NCBI RefSeq assembly: GCF_018860385.1 | Contig: NZ_JAHKPH010000010.1 | Span: 129,773 to 193,772, forward strand | Origin: Reinekea forsetii | GTDB taxonomy: Bacteria > Pseudomonadota > Gammaproteobacteria > Pseudomonadales > Natronospirillaceae | Length of the DNA stretch: 64,000 nt | Direction of reading: 5' to 3' | Shown here: positions 26,995 through 36,310 of the stretch, piece by piece | How positions within the stretch are numbered: the first letter of the stretch is position 1 | How the letters are laid out: each line of letters opens with the position of its first letter | Notes under the pieces: model-generated | The model's database searches: none | Told to the model about the DNA's origin: nothing | Seen by the model: the letters and a program-made list of their open reading frames with translations, nothing else | Program-made: the position numbers and the translations under genes

Positions 26995-27608
26995 GCGTGT
27001 GCAACCTCATCGGTCTGTAATAGCTGGGGATTAATAAGAGAATGAATATATTTAATACAATATTCTGCGGAGGCTTCGATAGAGATAGGCTGTTTACTCA
27101 GTGCTCTTCTCAACCAAAGCCCATCAATCAATGCAGCGGTCGTTTGTGCCGCCTGTTCAACCTGTTCACTGGGCAGTAACTGTTTAAACGAGTAACGTAA
27201 GTTCGATAATAAGCGTCGTTCGTTAACTTGCTGTAAAGCCGAGAACTGTTCGTCATGCATCGCTTGAGTCCAGAAAGCCAGCCAAGTTTTTGAGCTTTTA
27301 TCGGCCGTTTGAACCTGAGCGAAATTTGCTTTGACGATGGCTTCTAAGCGCTTTACAGGGTCTTTATTATCTATTTTGCGAAGCTCTTTCATGAGTTCAT
27401 CGTGAAGTGACTGCAATAAAAAGCGAACTGTGGCTTCTAATAACCCCTGTTTACCGCCGAAATAATGATTAATGATGCCTGTTGAGACGCCTGCGATTTT
27501 AGCAATAGAAATAATGGTGGTCTTATTAAAACCATACTGCTCTACCGATAAAAGCGTGGCTTCTATTAGCTGGATTTCTCGCAGTGGTTTCATTCCAACT
27601 TTAGGCAT
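26991..27608 (-). CDS. betI: TetR-family repressor of choline oxidation genes
   Basis: A 205-residue TetR regulator. The N-terminal helix-turn-helix ([23 protein letters not shown]) is followed by a helical ligand domain. BetI represses the bet genes until choline is present. It heads the operon betI-betB-betA-choX-choW-choV, and a perfect palindrome matching the BetI operator lies 30 bp upstream, indicating autoregulation. Confidence 0.95.
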   Translation of the reverse strand: MPKVGMKPLREIQLIEATLLSVEQYGFNKTTIISIAKIAGVSTGIINHYFGGKQGLLEATVRFLLQSLHDELMKELRKIDNKDPVKRLEAIVKANFAQVQTADKSSKTWLAFWTQAMHDEQFSALQQVNERRLLSNLRYSFKQLLPSEQVEQAAQTTAALIDGLWLRRALSKQPISIEASAEYCIKYIHSLINPQLLQTDEVAHA

Positions 27609-27638
27609 CAGTGCTCCGTCAAAGTTCTTTTTTTATTA

Positions 27639-27652
27639 ATTGAACGTTCAAT
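27639..27652. promoter_or_regulatory. BetI operator
   Basis: ATTGAACGTTCAAT is a perfect 14-bp palindrome 30 bp upstream of the betI start codon. It closely resembles the known BetI recognition sequence (TTGGACGTTCAAT type). Binding here would block the promoter of the whole bet/cho operon. Confidence 0.8.
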
Positions 27653-27855
27653 ATAAAAAGAATGATAACGGATATTTTATAGAGTACACAAGTTTGTTTT
27701 GGAATAAACGGCGTGATTTTGATGGCTTATACTTAGATATCTAACCTTAAAAAGGTCTTTAATGCCCTAATTATAGGCGCTCTAGGGGATTTTTTATTTT
27801 TTAATATTTAGCGCTCTAAATTGTAGTGAACAAATAAAGATAAGGGGGTAATTGT

Positions 27856-28080
27856 TTATTCCGCGCCCATCTCAGATGCTTTTGTTTCAAACGGGATGAC
27901 CATTTCGTTAAATTGAACGTACGCTAAGATTAAGCGTGTAAACTGTTCAACTAGCCACGCCACTTCTGCCCTACTAAAAACCGAATAAACGGACTTTGAC
28001 TGGCCTTTGGTTTGGAACGAGCCATGGTTTTTAACTTGTTTCGGCTTTTGATTTACAAAAATAAGAGTGTTTCTGCACAT
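27856..28080 (-). CDS. Hypothetical small protein
   Basis: A 74-residue reading frame with no family I recognise. The C-terminal half (SRAEVAWLVEQFTRLILAYVQF) could form an amphipathic helix. The ATG at 28080 lacks a good ribosome site, and the gene stands alone between betI and the divergent DedA-like gene. An alternative minus-strand frame also contains a short ATG-started peptide, so coding is uncertain. Confidence 0.35.
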   Translation of the reverse strand: MCRNTLIFVNQKPKQVKNHGSFQTKGQSKSVYSVFSRAEVAWLVEQFTRLILAYVQFNEMVIPFETKASEMGAE

Positions 28081-28134
28081 CCATTTTTACAGCAGGCGCG
28101 TACAATGGTCACTACTACTTAGAATGTTCACACT

Positions 28135-28776
28135 ATGAAATACACTAAATTACCAACCGCTATCCTTTCTATTTTTCTGTTTATGACATTGGCGATATCA
28201 CAAGGCTGGATTCCCACCGGGCTCGAGCTCTTGCAATCGTTAAGAGACGGTATAGGTGATCAATGGTTTTGGTTAGTTGTGTTTTGTATATTCTTAGAAG
28301 CACTTATTGTTATAAGTCTCTACTTTCCTGGTCAGTATATCGCGGCTATCTTAGTGATACTTTCAGGTCCAACGTTTACCGATATTATATTGCTGACGGC
28401 CGCCATGGTCATTGCAGTAACTCTTGGCTCTAGCGTTAACTATGCAATAGGCCGTTATTATTCTAATGAACGCATCACCAAGCCTATGTCTTTTAAAACG
28501 CTATTACCAGCGATGATTCATTCCAGTGGTTTAGCCATTTTTACCTTTAACTGGGGGTTACAAAAAGGCACTGCAAAACTGATTATTGCCTCGGCGTTAC
28601 TGAATTTACCTTACTACCTACTCATAATGTTCATCACAGTTTCGTTTGGTGAGCAAATTATTGCAGCAACCGATAACCCCTTGATAATTGGTACCGCCCT
28701 ATTGATTTGGTTAGGCATCGCAATTTACCGCGATCGACAGTTGCTAGTAGCTTCGCGGAATGTTTTGCCCAGCTAA
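28135..28776 (+). CDS. DedA-like (VTT domain) inner-membrane protein
   Basis: A 213-residue protein with about five membrane segments. The arrangement (a PGQ-containing re-entrant region, FLEALIVISLYFPGQYI, then LGSSVNYAIGRYY and a final pair of spans) resembles DedA/SNARE-associated proteins, which act as phospholipid flippases for undecaprenyl phosphate or aminophospholipids in other bacteria. The similarity is moderate and some conserved DedA acidic/arginine positions are not obvious. It is monocistronic. Confidence 0.65.
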   Translation: MKYTKLPTAILSIFLFMTLAISQGWIPTGLELLQSLRDGIGDQWFWLVVFCIFLEALIVISLYFPGQYIAAILVILSGPTFTDIILLTAAMVIAVTLGSSVNYAIGRYYSNERITKPMSFKTLLPAMIHSSGLAIFTFNWGLQKGTAKLIIASALLNLPYYLLIMFITVSFGEQIIAATDNPLIIGTALLIWLGIAIYRDRQLLVASRNVLPS

Positions 28777-28795
28777 GAGAAGCGTCTTAATGGTA

Positions 28796-29545
28796 TTAAC
28801 GGCCTCCAGAAACTTCTAAAAAGGCACCCGTGGTATAAGCTGATTCGTCTGAGACCAAAAATGCAATGGCTGCAGCAACCTCTTCTGGCTGGCCACCTCG
28901 TTGTAACGGTAGATTTTGCTTTAAACGGTCTACTCGTGCCGGCTCCCCACCACTGGCGTGCATTTCGGTGTAGATCAAGCCTGGCCGTACGCAATTAACA
29001 CGAATACCTTGGTTTGCTACTTCCAGTGACAACCCAATGGTTAAGGTATCTAAAGCCCCTTTGGATGCGGCGTAATCCACATATTCATTAGGTGCCCCTA
29101 TTCTTGAGGCCGCTGAAGAAACGTTCACAATGACCCCGCCTTCATGGCCATACTCGGTCGACATTCGCTTAATTGCTTCAATGCAACACAAAAAAGGACC
29201 GGTAACGTTGGTTTGTAATACCTTATTGATTCTTTCCGCGCTGAGTGACACCACCGGGCTCTGAGTAAATAGAATGCCTGCATTGTTTACTAGCACGTCT
29301 AATCGGCCGCAGTTTATGTCTATTTCTTGATACATGCGTTTAACATCAGATTCTACACCAACATCGGCTTGCACTACCCAAGCTTGATTGCCCATTGCCA
29401 AGACCTGTTGGGCGACTTTCTGTGCTGCTTCTAGATTGGAAACATAGTTAACTACGATATTGTAGCCATCTTTAGCTAACCTCAAAGCCGTTGCAGCGCC
29501 AATGCCACGACCACCACCAGTAACTAAGGCTACTTTATTCATCAT
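28796..29545 (-). CDS. SDR-family NAD(P)-dependent oxidoreductase
   Basis: A 249-residue classical short-chain dehydrogenase. Cofactor motif TGGGRGIG at residues 10-17, NNAG at about 88-91, catalytic Ser in VSSAAS and Tyr-x-x-x-Lys in YAASKGA. The end (TGAFLEVSGGR) is typical of FabG-like or sugar/aldehyde reductases. The substrate is unknown, and its neighbours (DedA-like, DUF3010) do not suggest one. The conserved catalytic tetrad implies an active enzyme. Confidence 0.9.
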   Translation of the reverse strand: MMNKVALVTGGGRGIGAATALRLAKDGYNIVVNYVSNLEAAQKVAQQVLAMGNQAWVVQADVGVESDVKRMYQEIDINCGRLDVLVNNAGILFTQSPVVSLSAERINKVLQTNVTGPFLCCIEAIKRMSTEYGHEGGVIVNVSSAASRIGAPNEYVDYAASKGALDTLTIGLSLEVANQGIRVNCVRPGLIYTEMHASGGEPARVDRLKQNLPLQRGGQPEEVAAAIAFLVSDESAYTTGAFLEVSGGR

Positions 29546-29648
29546 TCAAAATATCCAATTTGTTAAACAAGAAAAATACTAACAAGATTCGATACATAAA
29601 CCAAAAGGCTGGCTATAATGAGCCTTTTAAACCTTGTATAGAGTTATT

Positions 29649-30107
29649 ATGAGAATTTGTGGTATTGAACTGAAAGGCGGCGAAGCTGTTTTGTGTATTT
29701 TGGGTTATAACATGGGGGCCTTTGAACTGCCCGACAGTCGACAGCGGCAAATCGCCGTGTCCAACTCTGAAGACACTCAAAGTATTCGAGACTTTCAGTT
29801 TTCGATCAAAAAACTATTTGAAGATTACAAAGTTGAACGCGTCGCCATTATAAAGCGCGAGCAAAAAGGTAAGTTTGCAGGAAGTGCCACCAGTTTTAAG
29901 CTGGAAGCCGCATTGCAGCTGCTCGATATGCCCGTCGAGGTATTTAGCCCTTCGGTCATTAAAGACCAGATGAAGCGCAACCCATTACAAACAGACTTTG
30001 CATCTCTAGGGCTAAAAAAGTTTCAACAACAAGCTTTTAATGTAGCCTACGCCGCACACAATTTAAGACTCTACAAAGAAGGTGATGCTTCATTAGATCA
30101 AGAATAA
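29649..30107 (+). CDS. DUF3010 family protein
   Basis: A 152-residue protein from the ATG at 29649; a start five codons upstream is less likely because MRICGIELKGGEA is the family's usual beginning. DUF3010 proteins are found in marine gammaproteobacteria and have an RNase H-like/RuvC-like outline, but no function is known. It is convergent with the DUF1456 gene and shares a terminator with it. Confidence 0.8.
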   Translation: MRICGIELKGGEAVLCILGYNMGAFELPDSRQRQIAVSNSEDTQSIRDFQFSIKKLFEDYKVERVAIIKREQKGKFAGSATSFKLEAALQLLDMPVEVFSPSVIKDQMKRNPLQTDFASLGLKKFQQQAFNVAYAAHNLRLYKEGDASLDQE

Positions 30108-30121
30108 GCCTGCCTCAACTT

Positions 30122-30144
30122 GCATCGCCTATTTAGGGCGATGC
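30122..30144. terminator. Bidirectional terminator between convergent DUF genes
   Basis: GCATCGCC/GGCGATGC forms an 8-bp stem with a 7-nt loop; TTATTTT follows on the plus side. It overlaps the minus-strand DUF1456 stop codon. Confidence 0.6.
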
Positions 30145-30590
30145 TTATTTTGTAAGCCTTGAAGGAAATTCCTGAGCACCTGATCTTTACACGGGCGAAA
30201 ATGTTGGTGGTCTGGTTTGCGGAAGAATGCGCTTAACTCAGATTTGCTCAAGCGAAAATCAGCTAATTGCAATGTGGCGAGTATATCTTCAGCTTGCAGA
30301 TTAAGTGCAATTTTAAGCTTTCTAAGCACAATGTTATTGTTTAACTTAGTTTCAACAACAGGCTCAGCGCCCTCTTTTTTGCCACGATGCTTCACAATAA
30401 AACCGTTTAAAAACTGCGCTAAAGCTGGGTCTTTTAGTGCCTTATAAGCTTCATCTTTATCACTTTTCAACCAATCACTCACTTCAGCTCTGGTGACATT
30501 CAGCCCCCCTAGCGAAAATATTTTGATCATAGCGTCGTCTTTTAAATCATAAATAAAGCGGATTTTGCGGAGCACATCGTTATTTGTCAT
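30129..30590 (-). CDS. yehS: DUF1456 family protein (YehS-like)
   Basis: A 153-residue protein with two tandem repeats of a ~65-residue helical unit. Each repeat begins with N(N/D)-(I/D)-VLRK(I/L) and ends with a basic RNFLQGL/QFLNGFI-type helix, matching the duplicated DUF1456 domain of YehS. The molecular role is unknown. Monocistronic. Confidence 0.85.
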   Translation of the reverse strand: MTNNDVLRKIRFIYDLKDDAMIKIFSLGGLNVTRAEVSDWLKSDKDEAYKALKDPALAQFLNGFIVKHRGKKEGAEPVVETKLNNNIVLRKLKIALNLQAEDILATLQLADFRLSKSELSAFFRKPDHQHFRPCKDQVLRNFLQGLQNKHRPK

Positions 30591-30677
30591 AGAAACCTTT
30601 AGTTAGATAAATATTGCGGTAATTTGAGGGATTTTAGCAGGTATCTAGCTCAATAGCCGCGTGCGGCGGCTTTTAAT

Positions 30678-31400
30678 TCATAAAGTGGCGATTCTTTCTT
30701 CCAATTCGCCTAAATTCATTTCAGAAAGCGAAGCCTTTAAGTGCGTTTCATTCCAAACTATATCTTCGATAAACCGATCAAGAATCATATGAAAGCTCGT
30801 TTTATCGGGTCTTTTCTGAAACAGCTGAAACGCAATCTTACATGAATTCGCTAAGCTTTTACGCTCATCACTGCGACCTAGATAAGCACCGACTATGCGC
30901 ACCAGTTCAGACGCACGGTAAGATTTTAAAACCGCGCGTAATTGTTTTGACCGTGCTTCAGCACTGCTATGAGTTAATGATTGGATAGGTGCACGTAAGC
31001 CTTCGATGATAGCGCTACTGATTGTTTCTTCGCCTGTCAGCTCTTTAAATTCGAGCAACATTTTGTGTGCTTCTGGTGTAAGCGTGATATTAATCGGTGC
31101 CGAATCTAAGCGTTTGTCTTTACGTCGCCGTTTCTTAGCGGAAAGCGCTTTTCTTAGTCGAGCCCAATCTTCGGCCTCTAGTGCATTGTCGAGTATTTTT
31201 TGTGCAGCCTCGCAAAGCTCATCAGAAGGGCTTGAAACCTCTCGCCATTGAACAACACACTCTTTGAGGGCGGGTATACCCATATCGTGAATAGAGTGTT
31301 TAGGTTGCTCTAACCATTTGGGTAAAGTTAATTGGTAAGACAACCAATCTAGGCTGTCGTGCCAATCTTTGCGATTAATTTTGTACTTAGGTCGAGCCAT
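30678..31400 (-). CDS. Ribbon-helix-helix DNA-binding protein, MatP-like
   Basis: A 240-residue protein. A basic stretch (KKRRRKDKR at about 89-97) leads into INITLTPEAHKMLLEFKELTG and a helix, the layout of a ribbon-helix-helix domain. An N-terminal helical region of about 85 residues precedes it, as in MatP, the protein that organises the chromosome terminus in enterobacteria. A further helical domain of about 100 residues follows that MatP lacks. Basic-cluster position and domain order match MatP, but overall identity looks low. It may be a remote MatP homologue or an unrelated RHH regulator. Confidence 0.5.
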   Translation of the reverse strand: MARPKYKINRKDWHDSLDWLSYQLTLPKWLEQPKHSIHDMGIPALKECVVQWREVSSPSDELCEAAQKILDNALEAEDWARLRKALSAKKRRRKDKRLDSAPINITLTPEAHKMLLEFKELTGEETISSAIIEGLRAPIQSLTHSSAEARSKQLRAVLKSYRASELVRIVGAYLGRSDERKSLANSCKIAFQLFQKRPDKTSFHMILDRFIEDIVWNETHLKASLSEMNLGELEERIATL

Positions 31401-31483
31401 ATATCTACACGGTAGCTAATAGTAGCCTTTAATTTAAACTCATATCCTGATAAATGCCAGCGCTTTCATCAATGGATTCAAAA

Positions 31484-32158
31484 TTAAATTACCCCTAATT
31501 CTAAAGCTTTAAGTACCGCGCGAGTACGATCTCTGACGCCCAGTTTCGCTAAAATATTAGAAACATGGTTCTTAATGGTGCCTTCAGATTTAAAAATGGC
31601 TCTAGATATTTCTTTGTTTGAATACCCTCCCGCCATGAGCCTTAAAATTTCAATTTCCCGAGAAGTCAGCGGGTCTTGTACGGGCTCTTTTTCAACTTTG
31701 CTTTCGCCATTACTTTGAAGCTCAGTAAAACCTTTAATAACGCGTTCAGTCACGGCCGGTTGAATTAACGTTTCGCCTCGGCTTACCGCGTCTATTGCTT
31801 CAACAAGGCTTTCAAGTGAAACATCTTTAAGTAAGAAACCTCGTGCACCGGCTCTAATACCGTTCAACACTAATTCATGATCATCAAAGGTTGTTAATAT
31901 AATTACAGGGGTTTCATTACCCTGCTCTTTAAGAGCTTTCAACGCTTCAATGCCATCCATTCGAGGCATTCTTATATCCATAAGAATGACATCGGGTGCT
32001 AGTTGTTCAACTGTTTCAATGGCTTCTTGCCCGTCGGATGCTTCGCCGACAATATTTATGTGTCCGGCCAATTTTAAAAGGGATTTTATGCCTTGTCTTA
32101 CAAGGTTCTGGTCATCTACCAGCATCACATTAATGGTTTGTTTTCCTGCGTCGCTCAT
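31484..32158 (-). CDS. NarL/LuxR-type response regulator
   Basis: A 224-residue two-domain regulator. The receiver domain (about 9-125) has the acidic pair in VDDQ, the phospho-acceptor Asp in VILMDIRMPRMDG, Thr in ILTTF and Lys in LLKDVS. A LuxR-type helix-turn-helix occupies about 150-215 (LTSREIEILRLMAGGYSNKEI). It overlaps the end of the sensor kinase gene by 4 bp (ATGA), so the pair is co-translated. The target genes are unknown. Confidence 0.93.
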   Translation of the reverse strand: MSDAGKQTINVMLVDDQNLVRQGIKSLLKLAGHINIVGEASDGQEAIETVEQLAPDVILMDIRMPRMDGIEALKALKEQGNETPVIILTTFDDHELVLNGIRAGARGFLLKDVSLESLVEAIDAVSRGETLIQPAVTERVIKGFTELQSNGESKVEKEPVQDPLTSREIEILRLMAGGYSNKEISRAIFKSEGTIKNHVSNILAKLGVRDRTRAVLKALELGVI

Positions 32159-33294
32159 AGTTCTTCCTTATATGGGATGTTGATGGTGATCGAAAAGCCA
32201 TCAGTTGAGTCAATTTGTACCTGCCCTTGAACATTTTGCACACGTTCTTGCATTCCTAACAGGCCATTTCCTTCAATGATGGTGTGTTTTGCCTTACCGT
32301 TGTCTTTGATGATCAGCCTTAAGTTTTGATCCACTTTAGACAATGAAATAGATATTTCTGTTGCTTTCGAATGTTTCAATGTATTGGTTATGGCTTCTTG
32401 AATGCTTCTGAACAGTGCTTCAGTAACAGCGACATCGGTAATTTTGATTTCCTCATCTAAATTTAATTTGATGTCGATATCAGGTACCTGGGCAATTAAT
32501 GCATCGAGAGCATCATTAAAGCTAACAGTAGACTGTTCACGCATTTGGTGAACGGTTGATCTTACATCTTGCAATAGTTCACGGGCTAAATCATAGGCTT
32601 CTGTGATGTCATTTTTAGTGTCACCTTCAGTGGTATAGGTTAAATACTGAAGTTTTAAAATTAATGCCGTCAAATGGTGCCCTAGTCCATCGTGTAAATC
32701 TCTTGATATTCTCATGCGCTCGCTGTGTTTAGAGGACTCTTCTAGCAAGGCCTGCGTGGCAATAAGTTCGCGGTTTAGAGTTGCAATTTCATCTCGGGCT
32801 TCTTGCTCTTGAATCACTCTTTGCGTCATTCTAAAAGCAAAAAGATGGAACGCAGCCGCTAACATGGTCCAAATGAGCGCATCCTGGAGATGCCAGTGCC
32901 ATTGATTAAACCAAAAGTCGACTAAGATCAGCGCTAAAACGCCCAGCAACGCTGAAAGCTGATTTAAATACATCGGAAGCAGCGCCGCCAATGCCACGCT
33001 GAGAATAACTACGACACCTGAATCACTTAATACTCGAATAAGTATAATGGCTATAAATTGAATGAAAATTGCGCTTAAGCGAATAACAATGTCGTTTTTA
33101 GGTGATACCTGAGGTCGGGTCGCAAAATAGAAGCCCACGATAAACAACAATAACCCCGCCACAATAGCAAACAGTAGAATTTGCCCAGAGAAAGTATCCG
33201 TGGGTTGGTCATTTAGCGTTAAATAGCACACCATTGCCCAAGACAAGTAGCCGATAATACCTTCAAGGTTTTGAGCAAATGAATTTTTATACAA
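32155..33294 (-). CDS. Sensor histidine kinase, DesK/NarX (HisKA_3) type
   Basis: I prefer the TTG at 33294, which has AGGAAG seven bases upstream, giving 379 residues; a TTG at 33396 would add 34 residues of unlikely sequence. About six membrane segments occupy the first ~170 residues, with little extracytoplasmic sequence, as in DesK-like sensors. The H-box is RISRDLHDGLGHHL (phospho-His after DL), followed by a HATPase_c domain with N-box SIQEAITNTLKHSKA and GNGLLGMQERV. It pairs with the overlapping response regulator. The signal is unknown. Confidence 0.9.
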   Translation of the reverse strand: MYKNSFAQNLEGIIGYLSWAMVCYLTLNDQPTDTFSGQILLFAIVAGLLLFIVGFYFATRPQVSPKNDIVIRLSAIFIQFIAIILIRVLSDSGVVVILSVALAALLPMYLNQLSALLGVLALILVDFWFNQWHWHLQDALIWTMLAAAFHLFAFRMTQRVIQEQEARDEIATLNRELIATQALLEESSKHSERMRISRDLHDGLGHHLTALILKLQYLTYTTEGDTKNDITEAYDLARELLQDVRSTVHQMREQSTVSFNDALDALIAQVPDIDIKLNLDEEIKITDVAVTEALFRSIQEAITNTLKHSKATEISISLSKVDQNLRLIIKDNGKAKHTIIEGNGLLGMQERVQNVQGQVQIDSTDGFSITINIPYKEEL

Positions 33295-33414
33295 AGTGGA
33301 GCTTCCTTTCTGAGCTAACAGTGCAATTCGGCTAGTGTATATTGAATTGTGACCCTGCGCACAGTGACTAAGGTCACGGTTGCTATTCCGATGCAAGCAT
33401 GGTGATATTAGGAA

Positions 33415-34113
33415 ATGACTAGTTCAATCATCAAAAAAGCGTATCAGCCTCATATCTTCTTAGATGAAAATCGCATCGGAAGAGACTTTGTGGTGTCCGA
33501 TCTACACGGATATCGTGATCAACTCGACAAAGCATTATTAGAAGTTTCCTTTAACCCAAATAAAGATCGACTCATTTCTGTAGGCGATTTAATCGATCGC
33601 GGCCCTAATAGTCAGGCCTGCTTAGATTTATTAGAAGAACCTTGGTTTTGGAGTGTAATGGGTAATCACGAGCAACTACTGATTGATGCTGTTGAACACC
33701 AAACAGACGCACTTTGGAGTCGATGGTTATTAAATGGCGGTAGTTGGATCCTGAAGTGTGATGATGCCGTAGTGGCTAATTACGCAAGCTCCCTTAAATT
33801 TTTACCATTGACTATTACGATTCCCGTTGGCGGACAGTTGATGGGCGTTTGTCACGCCCAATATTCAGAATCTTCTTGGTTAGAACGAAAAACGGCCAGC
33901 GAGCATAGTCAAGCCGATTGGTTGTGGGGGCGAAGCCGACTAAAGAATAATGATACCCAGCCTATTAATGATATAGACTGGGTGTTTAATGGCCACACGG
34001 TGGTGCCTGATATTACAACGCTGGGCAACAGTGTCTTTATTGAACGGGGTACTTACCTAGAACACCCTATTTCACTGATTAACCTTCATCAATGGGCAAG
34101 CGACTATTCATAA
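33415..34113 (+). CDS. PphA-like serine/threonine phosphatase (metallophosphoesterase)
   Basis: A 232-residue PPP-family protein. Metal-binding motifs appear in the expected order: SDLHG (about 29-33), GDLIDRGP (about 57-64), GNHEQL (about 82-87) and FNGHT near residue 194. Such enzymes remove phosphate from Ser/Thr, or act on dinucleoside polyphosphates (ApaH relatives). It begins with ATG and is divergent from the histidine kinase. The substrate is unknown. Confidence 0.88.
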   Translation: MTSSIIKKAYQPHIFLDENRIGRDFVVSDLHGYRDQLDKALLEVSFNPNKDRLISVGDLIDRGPNSQACLDLLEEPWFWSVMGNHEQLLIDAVEHQTDALWSRWLLNGGSWILKCDDAVVANYASSLKFLPLTITIPVGGQLMGVCHAQYSESSWLERKTASEHSQADWLWGRSRLKNNDTQPINDIDWVFNGHTVVPDITTLGNSVFIERGTYLEHPISLINLHQWASDYS

Positions 34114-34119
34114 AGCGTT

Positions 34120-35502
34120 TCAATTGTTCACTTTTTTGCCTACAAACCGAGAAGGTTCTCGCATAGTCACAAACTCTTCGGCTGCGGTAGGATGAATGCC
34201 AATGGTGCTGTCAAAGTCATTTTTAGTAGCTCCGGCTTGAAGTGCTACGCCAATGCCTTGAATAATTTCACCTGCATCATGGCCCGCCATGTGGCAACCA
34301 ATAACTTTATCAGTTTCAGTGTCTACCAATAACTTCATTAACATTCGCTGAGGATTGCCTGAAAGCGTATTTTTCATTGGCTTGAACGCACTGTCGAAAA
34401 CGGCGACTCGATCATACTGCTTGGCGGCTTCTTCTTCAGATATACCTACCGTGCCGAGGTTTGGCTGGCAAAATACAGCGGTTGGAATCAGGTCATAATT
34501 CACTTTACGAGGTGCTTTATCTGAAAACAGTTGATGGGCAACATGCATACCTTCGGCCAATGCAACCGGAGTTAATTGAACTTTGCCAATAACATCGCCG
34601 ACGGCAAAAATATGAGCTTTAGAGGTTTGATATTGGTCATTGACGACAATCTCTCCACCATGTCCAACGGATAAACCAGCCTTTTCTATCTTCAGGGGCT
34701 CTACAAGTGGTTTTCGGCCAAGCGCGCAAATTAATGCATCAGTAACGATCGTGGTTCCGTCATTAAAAGTGGCTTCAAACTGACCATTTTCAAGCTTTTC
34801 CACTTTCTCAATCGTTGTATGGTAATGCAAATTAATACCAGCGTTGCTCAGCTCTTCAGAAACAAAGTTTCGTACTTGCTCGTCAAATCCTCTTAAGACA
34901 GGCTCTCCTCGATACACAATATGAGTATCACAGCCTAACCCGTTAAGAATGCCCGCAAACTCAACCGCAATGTAACCACCGCCAATGACAATTGCGTGTT
35001 TAGGGAAATTTTCCATATAGAAGAATTCATTCGACGTTAAAACATGTTCGCTTCCTGGAATTGCCGGTTTGAATGGCCAACTGCCAGTTGCTATGAGGAT
35101 ATTTTTTGCGGAGAAGATTTTATCGCCAACTTTTACCGAATGTTCCGATTCAAATTCAGCATGACCGTCGATAATTTCAACGCCTGCGTTTTCGAGCATG
35201 CGTTGATACACACCGTTCAAGCGCTCAATTTCAGCTGTTTTGTTATCTCGCAAGGTCGCCCAATTAAATTGAGGCTTACTATCTACCGTGTAGCCGTAAC
35301 CCGCCGAATCTTCAAAGTGTTCTTGGTACTCTGAAGCATATACGAAGAGTTTTTTCGGTACGCAACCTACATTAACACAGGTGCCGCCTAAGTATCTTGA
35401 TTCCACCACGGCAACTTTTGCACCCATAGATGCAGACATTCGTGCGGCTCGTACACCGCCAGACCCTGCCCCTATAACCAGTAGATCATAATCAAATTCC
35501 AT
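34120..35502 (-). CDS. gor: Glutathione-disulfide reductase
   Basis: A flavoprotein of 460 residues from the ATG at 35502, which follows AGGAGC; a start seven codons earlier is less likely. FAD motif IGAGSGGVRAAR, redox-active GGTCVNVGCVPKK, NADPH motif GGGYIAVEFAG and C-terminal catalytic HPTAAEEFVT are all present. It reduces GSSG to GSH with NADPH. A terminator follows the convergent phosphatase weakly at best; a clear terminator lies on its upstream side. Confidence 0.95.
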   Translation of the reverse strand: MEFDYDLLVIGAGSGGVRAARMSASMGAKVAVVESRYLGGTCVNVGCVPKKLFVYASEYQEHFEDSAGYGYTVDSKPQFNWATLRDNKTAEIERLNGVYQRMLENAGVEIIDGHAEFESEHSVKVGDKIFSAKNILIATGSWPFKPAIPGSEHVLTSNEFFYMENFPKHAIVIGGGYIAVEFAGILNGLGCDTHIVYRGEPVLRGFDEQVRNFVSEELSNAGINLHYHTTIEKVEKLENGQFEATFNDGTTIVTDALICALGRKPLVEPLKIEKAGLSVGHGGEIVVNDQYQTSKAHIFAVGDVIGKVQLTPVALAEGMHVAHQLFSDKAPRKVNYDLIPTAVFCQPNLGTVGISEEEAAKQYDRVAVFDSAFKPMKNTLSGNPQRMLMKLLVDTETDKVIGCHMAGHDAGEIIQGIGVALQAGATKNDFDSTIGIHPTAAEEFVTMREPSRFVGKKVNN

Positions 35503-35530
35503 CACTTTTTGCTCCTGTGGCAATCAATAA

Positions 35531-35554
35531 AAAAAGGCCGAAAACGGCCTTTTT
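35531..35554. terminator. Rho-independent terminator between the GNAT gene and gor
   Basis: A 10-bp perfect stem AAAAAGGCCG/CGGCCTTTTT around a 4-nt loop. It ends the minus-strand GNAT transcript. Confidence 0.85.
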
Positions 35555-35585
35555 ACGACATATGTTTAGTGTACGACCAATGCGG

Positions 35586-36239
35586 TTAGGCTGCCGCTTC
35601 CTTGTAATTTGGGTTTGGCCGATACAGTATGTATTCTTTCTGAGGGCCGAGCGGTAACTCAGCAAATACCTCATACCCTAATGACTGGTAGAAATTTAGA
35701 TACTTGTTATTACCGGTATCTAAAAATAGCCCAATAGAGTTGTTATCTTTATCAGTTAACTCATGAATGCTGTCTAATAATTTTTTTCCAAGGCCTTGTT
35801 TTTGAAAATCTGGATGAATACCGATTAAACTGACCATTCGATGATTTTTGACCGGTAAACTGTCTTGTACATCATTAAAGTATTCAACATACCGACGAGT
35901 TCCCTCAAACCCAGCCGTCAAAAGCATTTTGCAACGCCATAAAAATTGGTTGGAGATATCCATTTTCAACTCTAAGTCACTAAAAAATGCGATGCCAATT
36001 AGCCGCTCTTCTTTTTTGTGAATTACGCCCAAAACAAACTCACCTCGGCTGAAATGAAGCTTTATAAGTTCTCTAATGGTGGCTCGAATTCGTTGCTTAT
36101 AGCCAGTACGATGGGCATCTAACAAATACTTAAACGTTGGTTCGTCTTTATACGAATGATAAAGAAGTGAGCGAGCTTGTCGTGAAAAACGGTCATCTAA
36201 GCGTACAACTTCCACATCTTCAAGGTCGATTAGCGGCAT
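35586..36239 (-). CDS. GNAT-family N-acetyltransferase
   Basis: A 217-residue protein starting at the ATG at 36239, preceded by AAGGGAACC; an earlier start would add 20 unlikely residues. The acetyl-CoA-binding motif A is IGIHPDFQKQGLGKKLL (about 135-151), with motif B LDTGNNKYLNFYQSLGYEV after it. The substrate is unknown. It stands between gor and gspM and is probably separately transcribed. Confidence 0.85.
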   Translation of the reverse strand: MPLIDLEDVEVVRLDDRFSRQARSLLYHSYKDEPTFKYLLDAHRTGYKQRIRATIRELIKLHFSRGEFVLGVIHKKEERLIGIAFFSDLELKMDISNQFLWRCKMLLTAGFEGTRRYVEYFNDVQDSLPVKNHRMVSLIGIHPDFQKQGLGKKLLDSIHELTDKDNNSIGLFLDTGNNKYLNFYQSLGYEVFAELPLGPQKEYILYRPNPNYKEAAA

Positions 36240-36310
36240 TGAGGTTCCCTTTTTTATTATTATCTTTTTTAGCGTAATGTTTGCTAAACCCGAATTCAAG
36301 CGAAATTAGG

